Origin: Bacteroidia bacterium
GTDB lineage: Bacteria > Bacteroidota > Bacteroidia > Flavobacteriales > Flavobacteriaceae
NCBI GenBank assembly: GCA_030427735.1
Contig: JAUIBP010000004.1
Coordinates: 310,001 to 374,000, forward strand
Length of the DNA stretch: 64,000 bases
Reading direction: 5' to 3'
Shown: positions 60,108 to 64,000 of the stretch, one piece after another
Layout: every line of letters starts with the position of its first letter
Position numbering within the stretch: position 1 is the stretch's first letter
Program-made: the position numbers and the translations under genes
Notes under the pieces: generated by a model
The model's database searches: none
What the model was told of the DNA's origin: nothing
The model's input: only the letters and a program-made list of their open reading frames with translations

Positions 60108-61241
60108 ATGAAGATTAAAAAAGAAGATATAATAAAAGCGTTACAAACCATTACTGTTCCTGGCGAAGGTCAGAATATGGTTGAAAGTGGCGCGGTAACA
60201 AACGTTAATGTTTTTGGCGACGAGGTGGTAGTCGATATTACCATTGCCAACCCGAGTTTGCAAGCTAAAAAGAAAACTGAAGTCGATATTTTAAAAACCA
60301 TTCACGACTTGGTATATCAGAAAGCAAAAATTAAAGTGAATGTAACGGTTAATGCCCCTGCAAAACCTAAAAACGAAATAAAAGGTAAACCCATACCGGG
60401 CATTAAAAATATTATAGCTGTAGCGTCTGGTAAAGGCGGTGTAGGAAAATCTACCGTTACCGCAAACTTAGCCGTAACGCTAGCCAAAATGGGCTTTAAT
60501 GTTGGTGTTTTAGATGCCGATATTTACGGGCCTTCCATGCCAATTATGTTCGATGTGGAACACGAAAAACCATTGGCGGTAAACATCGATGGCAAATCGA
60601 AAATGAAACCGATAGAGAATTATGGGGTGAAAATCCTATCTATCGGATTTTTTACTAAACCCGATCAAGCCGTAGTTTGGCGTGGCCCTATGGCGGCTAA
60701 AGCCTTAAACCAAATGATTTTTGATGCGCATTGGGACGAATTGGATTTCTTATTACTGGATTTACCTCCAGGAACTGGCGATATTCACCTAAGCATCATG
60801 CAATCACTCCCAATTACTGGAGCAGTGGTAGTAAGTACGCCGCAAAACGTGGCACTGGCAGATGCTAAAAAAGGTGTAGCGATGTTCCAACAAGACAGTA
60901 TTAACGTGCCAGTGTTAGGAATAATTGAAAACATGGCGTATTTTACACCAGCCGAATTGCCAGATAATAAATATTATATTTTTGGCGAAGCAGGTGCCAA
61001 AAACCTAGCAGAAGATTTAAACGTGCCATTTTTAGGCGAATTACCGTTGGTGCAAAGCATCCGTGAAGCGGGCGATGTTGGTAGACCAGCGGCCTTGCAA
61101 ACGGCAACACCATTAGAGAAATCTTTTGAAACATTAACGCAAGCTGTTGTTCAGGAAGTGGTGAATAGAAACGATAACTTACCGCCAACAGAAGCAATTA
61201 AAATTACGACTATGGCTGGCTGTTCAGCTGTTAAAAAATAA
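60108..61241 (+). CDS. mrp: Mrp/NBP35-type Fe-S cluster carrier ATPase
   Basis: 377 aa. Residues about 1-85 are an MIP18/DUF59 domain (IIKALQTITVPGEGQNMVE). The P-loop NTPase domain follows: deviant Walker A IAVASGKGGVGKSTVTANLA (about residues 103-122), DADIYGPSMP, LDLPPGTGDIHLS. The CxxC usual near the C-terminus of this family is not obvious here; only a single Cys in TMAGCSAVKK is seen. It delivers Fe-S clusters to apoproteins. nfu follows 3 bp downstream. Confidence 0.92.
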   Translation: MKIKKEDIIKALQTITVPGEGQNMVESGAVTNVNVFGDEVVVDITIANPSLQAKKKTEVDILKTIHDLVYQKAKIKVNVTVNAPAKPKNEIKGKPIPGIKNIIAVASGKGGVGKSTVTANLAVTLAKMGFNVGVLDADIYGPSMPIMFDVEHEKPLAVNIDGKSKMKPIENYGVKILSIGFFTKPDQAVVWRGPMAAKALNQMIFDAHWDELDFLLLDLPPGTGDIHLSIMQSLPITGAVVVSTPQNVALADAKKGVAMFQQDSINVPVLGIIENMAYFTPAELPDNKYYIFGEAGAKNLAEDLNVPFLGELPLVQSIREAGDVGRPAALQTATPLEKSFETLTQAVVQEVVNRNDNLPPTEAIKITTMAGCSAVKK

Positions 61242-61244
61242 GGT

Positions 61245-61484
61245 ATGACCTCAGAAGAATTAAAATTAAATGTAGAGAAAGCTCTCGACGAAATTCGTCC
61301 GTTTTTAGAAAGCGATGGCGGTAATATTTCTCTTATTTCTATTGAAGACGACAAATTGGTGAAGGTACAATTAGAAGGCGCTTGCGTTGGCTGTAGTGTA
61401 AACCAAATGACCTTAAAGTCTGGTGTAGAAATGACCATTAAAAAATATGCTCCGCAAATCGAGCAAGTTATTAATGTAGAATAA
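61245..61484 (+). CDS. NifU C-terminal-type Fe-S scaffold (Nfu)
   Basis: 79 aa, just the Nfu domain. LDEIRPFLESDGGNISLISI and the cluster-binding Cys47-Val-Gly-Cys50 (CVGCSVNQMTLKSGVE) are diagnostic. It binds a [4Fe-4S] cluster and passes it to targets. The neighbours mrp, FNR and ferredoxin all point to Fe-S and reductant supply. Confidence 0.95.
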   Translation: MTSEELKLNVEKALDEIRPFLESDGGNISLISIEDDKLVKVQLEGACVGCSVNQMTLKSGVEMTIKKYAPQIEQVINVE

Positions 61485-61516
61485 AGCAAGCCTTTGCTAT
61501 TTAAGTCACCTAACAA

Positions 61517-62578
61517 ATGATTAAAACCGACATCCTAATTATAGGAGCAGGCCCAACTGGATTGTTTACAGTATTTGAAGCTGGATTATTAAAATTAAAG
61601 TGCCATTTAATCGATGCCTTACCACAACCAGGCGGCCAATGTTCCGAAATTTACCCGAAGAAACCGATTTACGATATTCCAGGATTCCCTGAAGTTTTAG
61701 CAGGCGATCTTACCAAAAATTTATTGGAACAATGTAAGCAGTTCGAACCAGGTTTTACTTTGGGCGAACGTGCCGAAACTTTAGAAAAACAAGAGGACGG
61801 CAGCTTTATTGTAACCACAAATAAAGGCACACAACACCATGCGCCTGTGGTAGCTATCGCTGGTGGTTTGGGGAGTTTTGAACCGAGAAAACCGTTAATA
61901 AGCAATATTGCTAGTTTCGAAGATAAAGGCGTTGAATATTTCATTAAAGATCCAGAAATGTATCGCGATAAACGTGTGGTTATTTCTGGTGGTGGCGATT
62001 CTGCTTTAGATTGGTCTATTTTCTTGGCCGATGTCGCTTCCGAAGTGACTTTAATCCACAGACGTAACGAGTTCCGTGGTGCTTTAGATTCTGTTGAAAA
62101 AGTTCAAGAATTAAAATCGAAAGGCAAAATCAATTTAATCACCCCAGCCGAAGTTATCAACGTAGTTGGTCATGGTAAAGTTGAAGGTGTTGTCGTGGCG
62201 CAATCGAAACATATAGAAAAGGAATTTATTGTAGAAACGGATCACTTTATTCCGCTTTTTGGTTTATCACCAAAATTAGGGCCTTTAGGAAATTGGGGCT
62301 TGGAGATTGAAAAAAATGCCATTAAAGTGAATAATGCTCTGGATTATCAAACTAATATTCCAGGTGTGTTTGCGATTGGCGATGTAAATACCTATCCAGG
62401 AAAATTAAAACTGATTTTATGTGGTTTTCACGAAGCGACATTAATGTGTCAGGCGGCGTATCAGATTATCAATCCGGGAAAAAAATACGTTTTAAAATAT
62501 ACTACCGTTAGCGGTATCGATGGTTTTGATGGCACGAGAAAAGAAGCCGAAAAAGCCGTTGTTAAATCAATAGAATAG
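61517..62578 (+). CDS. Ferredoxin-NAD(P)H reductase, thioredoxin-reductase type
   Basis: 353 aa flavoprotein. The FAD-binding loop ILIIGAGPTGLFTVFEAGLL opens the protein; PQPGGQCSEIYPKKPIYDIP is the conserved TrxR-like FNR block; the NAD(P) loop is VISGGGDSALDWSIFLADVA; and PGVFAIGDVNTYPG is the late FAD motif. There is no CxxC redox pair, which separates it from thioredoxin reductase. The adjacent ferredoxin gene (14 bp on) is the likely partner. Confidence 0.93.
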   Translation: MIKTDILIIGAGPTGLFTVFEAGLLKLKCHLIDALPQPGGQCSEIYPKKPIYDIPGFPEVLAGDLTKNLLEQCKQFEPGFTLGERAETLEKQEDGSFIVTTNKGTQHHAPVVAIAGGLGSFEPRKPLISNIASFEDKGVEYFIKDPEMYRDKRVVISGGGDSALDWSIFLADVASEVTLIHRRNEFRGALDSVEKVQELKSKGKINLITPAEVINVVGHGKVEGVVVAQSKHIEKEFIVETDHFIPLFGLSPKLGPLGNWGLEIEKNAIKVNNALDYQTNIPGVFAIGDVNTYPGKLKLILCGFHEATLMCQAAYQIINPGKKYVLKYTTVSGIDGFDGTRKEAEKAVVKSIE

Positions 62579-62592
62579 AGTAAAAAATTGCA

Positions 62593-62925
62593 ATGGAACA
62601 AGATGTAAATATTAAAATTACCGATCGAGATGGCGTAACCCACGATATTGTTGCACCTACCGATATGGCTATGAATTTAATGGAAGTTGTACGCTCGTAC
62701 GAGCTCGCCCCAGAAGGCACTATTGGTGTTTGTGGTGGTATGGCCATGTGTGCCTCTTGCCAATGTTATGTGGTAAGCGACACCGAACTTCCGGAAATGC
62801 AAGACGACGAAGAAGCCATGTTGTCTGAAGCGTTTCATGTGCAAGACAACAGCCGTTTAGGTTGCCAGATACAAATTACGCCAGAAATGGAAGGTTTGGA
62901 AGTTATTTTAGCGCCAGAAAGTTAA
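62593..62925 (+). CDS. [2Fe-2S] ferredoxin
   Basis: 110 aa adrenodoxin-like ferredoxin. Cluster ligands are Cys47-x5-Cys53-x2-Cys56 and Cys91 (in RLGCQIQI); Cys58 is an extra nearby Cys. The MEVVRSYELAPEGTIGVCGG stretch and the acidic LPEMQDDEEAML follow the family. It sits after the FNR gene and probably feeds electrons to Fe-S assembly or a cytochrome/hydroxylase. Overlaps the convergent metallophosphoesterase by 4 bp. Confidence 0.95.
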   Translation: MEQDVNIKITDRDGVTHDIVAPTDMAMNLMEVVRSYELAPEGTIGVCGGMAMCASCQCYVVSDTELPEMQDDEEAMLSEAFHVQDNSRLGCQIQITPEMEGLEVILAPES

Positions 62926-63821
62926 TGGGTTTTATAATCTATTAATTTTTTTGGCCCTTCTAGTACCGTGCGTACAATTCTAAAATAACCATCGTCCGTC
63001 GTGGCGGTGTCCCATTTTATTAGCGAAATTTCACCCTTTTCAATTTCTATGCCCGTTATACTGTGCGGATGTACACAGCTGCCATCGTTAAAAAAAGCGA
63101 TATGACCAGGCTGCGGAAACCTTGGCCTATGTGTGTGACCAACTATGGTTATAAGGTTGTTTTTACTGCGAATCCAATTTTTTATGCGGCGTTCTATACG
63201 GATAAGTTCGGTGTAGTTTTTACCCGGACTCGTGGGGTCGGCAATACCCATAACATTTAGCGGTTTCCATAATATTCTAACCATAAACCGACTCAACTTC
63301 CAACATTTATAATTCCACCAATCTGCTTGATGTCCGTGGGTTAAAAAGACTTCTTGCTGTGTTGTTTTATGCTTTAAAATAATACCTTCATAAAAAGTAA
63401 TGTCGGTAAAGAGTTCTTTATGAAGCCCCGTTTTTGCATCAAAATAAGTGTGTAAATGCTTCTTTACATAGTTTTGTTTTCGGTATACCATGTCGTGATT
63501 TCCCCAAATAACATCCAGACGTTTTTCGTCGTAAAAACACTTCATTAGCATATATACATTGGTATGCGCTTCAAAAATAGACTTAAAGTTTAGGTTCTCC
63601 CAAAGCTCGTCGCCATCTCCTAATTCGCAATAATGAAATCCGTTTTTATAATACTGTTTTAAAGCGTGGTAATATATGTTTCGGTTACGTGCAAAATCAT
63701 CGGCAATACTGTTGTCACCTCTATGGCAATCACTAAAAAAAATGAATTTAGACGTGTCGTCGAATTCAATAATTTTCGCGGTATCGTAAGCGTTATGTAA
63801 TCGTTTTTGAGATGATAGCAT
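62922..63821 (-). CDS. Calcineurin-like metallophosphoesterase
   Basis: 299 aa. The five metal motifs are in order: KFIFFSDCHRGDNS (GDxH-like, here SDCHRGD), CELGDGDELWENL, DVIWGNHDMVYR, VFLTHGHQADWW and ITIVGHTHRPRFP, with a final FNDGSCVHP. It resembles UDP-2,3-diacylglucosamine hydrolase-like and other Bacteroidota phosphoesterases, but the C-terminal part is not the LpxH type. Substrate unknown. An upstream start would add only a few residues. Confidence 0.9.
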   Translation of the reverse strand: MLSSQKRLHNAYDTAKIIEFDDTSKFIFFSDCHRGDNSIADDFARNRNIYYHALKQYYKNGFHYCELGDGDELWENLNFKSIFEAHTNVYMLMKCFYDEKRLDVIWGNHDMVYRKQNYVKKHLHTYFDAKTGLHKELFTDITFYEGIILKHKTTQQEVFLTHGHQADWWNYKCWKLSRFMVRILWKPLNVMGIADPTSPGKNYTELIRIERRIKNWIRSKNNLITIVGHTHRPRFPQPGHIAFFNDGSCVHPHSITGIEIEKGEISLIKWDTATTDDGYFRIVRTVLEGPKKLIDYKTH

Positions 63822-64000
63822 GGATTAAATATAACTAAAACCATTGTGATTTGTAAGCGAAAAATAACTTTAATCGTTTGGCTTTAGCATGATGATTTTT
63901 CTAAAGTTTAATAGCTGTGTTAGAATAGTTTATGTAAGAGTTTTAAAATTAAATAGTTATATTTAATAATTGTTGTTATTTGAATTAAAAAGAACAAACT
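63822..64000. other. Window edge, no gene seen
   Basis: 179 bp of very AT-rich sequence upstream of the phosphoesterase gene. It should contain that gene's promoter on the minus strand; no clear TAnnTTTG match or other feature was recognised. Confidence 0.4.

Noticed and set aside
1-64000. CRISPR arrays, IS elements, prophage, integrases, defence islands, tRNA or rRNA genes
   Set aside because: None seen: no regular direct repeats with spacers, no transposase or recombinase motifs, and no tRNA-like clover-leaf or rRNA sequence.

Overview
This is a chromosomal window from a member of the Bacteroidota, almost certainly a marine-type Flavobacteriaceae. The genus cannot be named from the sequence. 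The grounds are: AT-rich DNA; start codons without Shine-Dalgarno sequences; many promoters with the Bacteroidota -7 box TAnnTTTG; the mutY-ssb-gldE-gldD gliding locus; type IX secretion (T9SS) sorting domains; an L21 protein with a helix-hairpin-helix tail; a TonB receptor behind a TPP riboswitch; and many Bacteroidota DUF families (DUF3098, DUF3127, DUF4199, DUF4271, DUF4296, DUF4301). The window is densely coded (71 protein genes called). I see no rRNA, tRNA, CRISPR, insertion sequence, phage or integrase, so this is core genome rather than an island.

Layout. 1-1509 is the 5' part of a large exported surface protein (minus strand), facing xth and an OmpA-type lipoprotein. Then come an octahaem cytochrome lipoprotein with TPRs, an aldo/keto reductase, RNase G/E, a 30-codon basic ribosomal-type protein and HU. 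9.6-13.1 kb is mutY-ssb-gldE-gldD. 13.2-16.4 kb has a metal-binding Cys-rich lipoprotein, a DMT transporter, a DUF4199 membrane protein and rplU-rpmA with a structured leader. 16.6-23 kb has ahcY, then a tight plus-strand run: phosphopantetheinyl transferase, PcrB-type prenyl-glyceryl-phosphate synthase, YkoF-like protein, PnuC, NadR-like kinase, DUF4301 and ArfB. 23-25.5 kb is the TPP riboswitch and a TonB receptor.

25.5-36 kb holds a Rieske-like lipoprotein, greA, HIT, a histidine kinase, a flavin reductase, DUF3127, aat, tag and a thioredoxin-fold protein, then a minus-strand block ftsX-lipoprotein-DUF3098-uppP-truB-TonB-like. 36-46 kb has leuS (with unusual insertions), ald, a zinc peptidase, a Bax-inhibitor-type protein, an Lrp regulator with a saccharopine-dehydrogenase-like enzyme, DUF423 and pckA. 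46-52.6 kb has DUF4271-hemD facing a polyprenol mannosyltransferase-dihydroorotase-DUF4296 operon, an epimerase-like SDR and tyrS. 52.7-64 kb has a LuxE-like ligase, two T9SS cargo proteins, a PhoB/PhoR-type pair, a glycosyltransferase, trmB-lysE-ATL, the iron-sulphur set mrp-nfu-FNR-ferredoxin, and a metallophosphoesterase.

No wholly new multi-gene system stood out. The most interesting points are an intergenic-type repeat captured in frame inside the leuS editing domain, a tiny mS38/bS22-like ribosomal protein gene, terminator-like hairpins in the rplU and greA leaders, a palindrome at the predicted start site of the Fe-S operon, a Rieske-like lipoprotein with an altered ligand set, a Cys-repeat metal lipoprotein, and a free-standing T9SS sorting domain. 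Function calls rest on recognised motifs and family memory; no database search was run.
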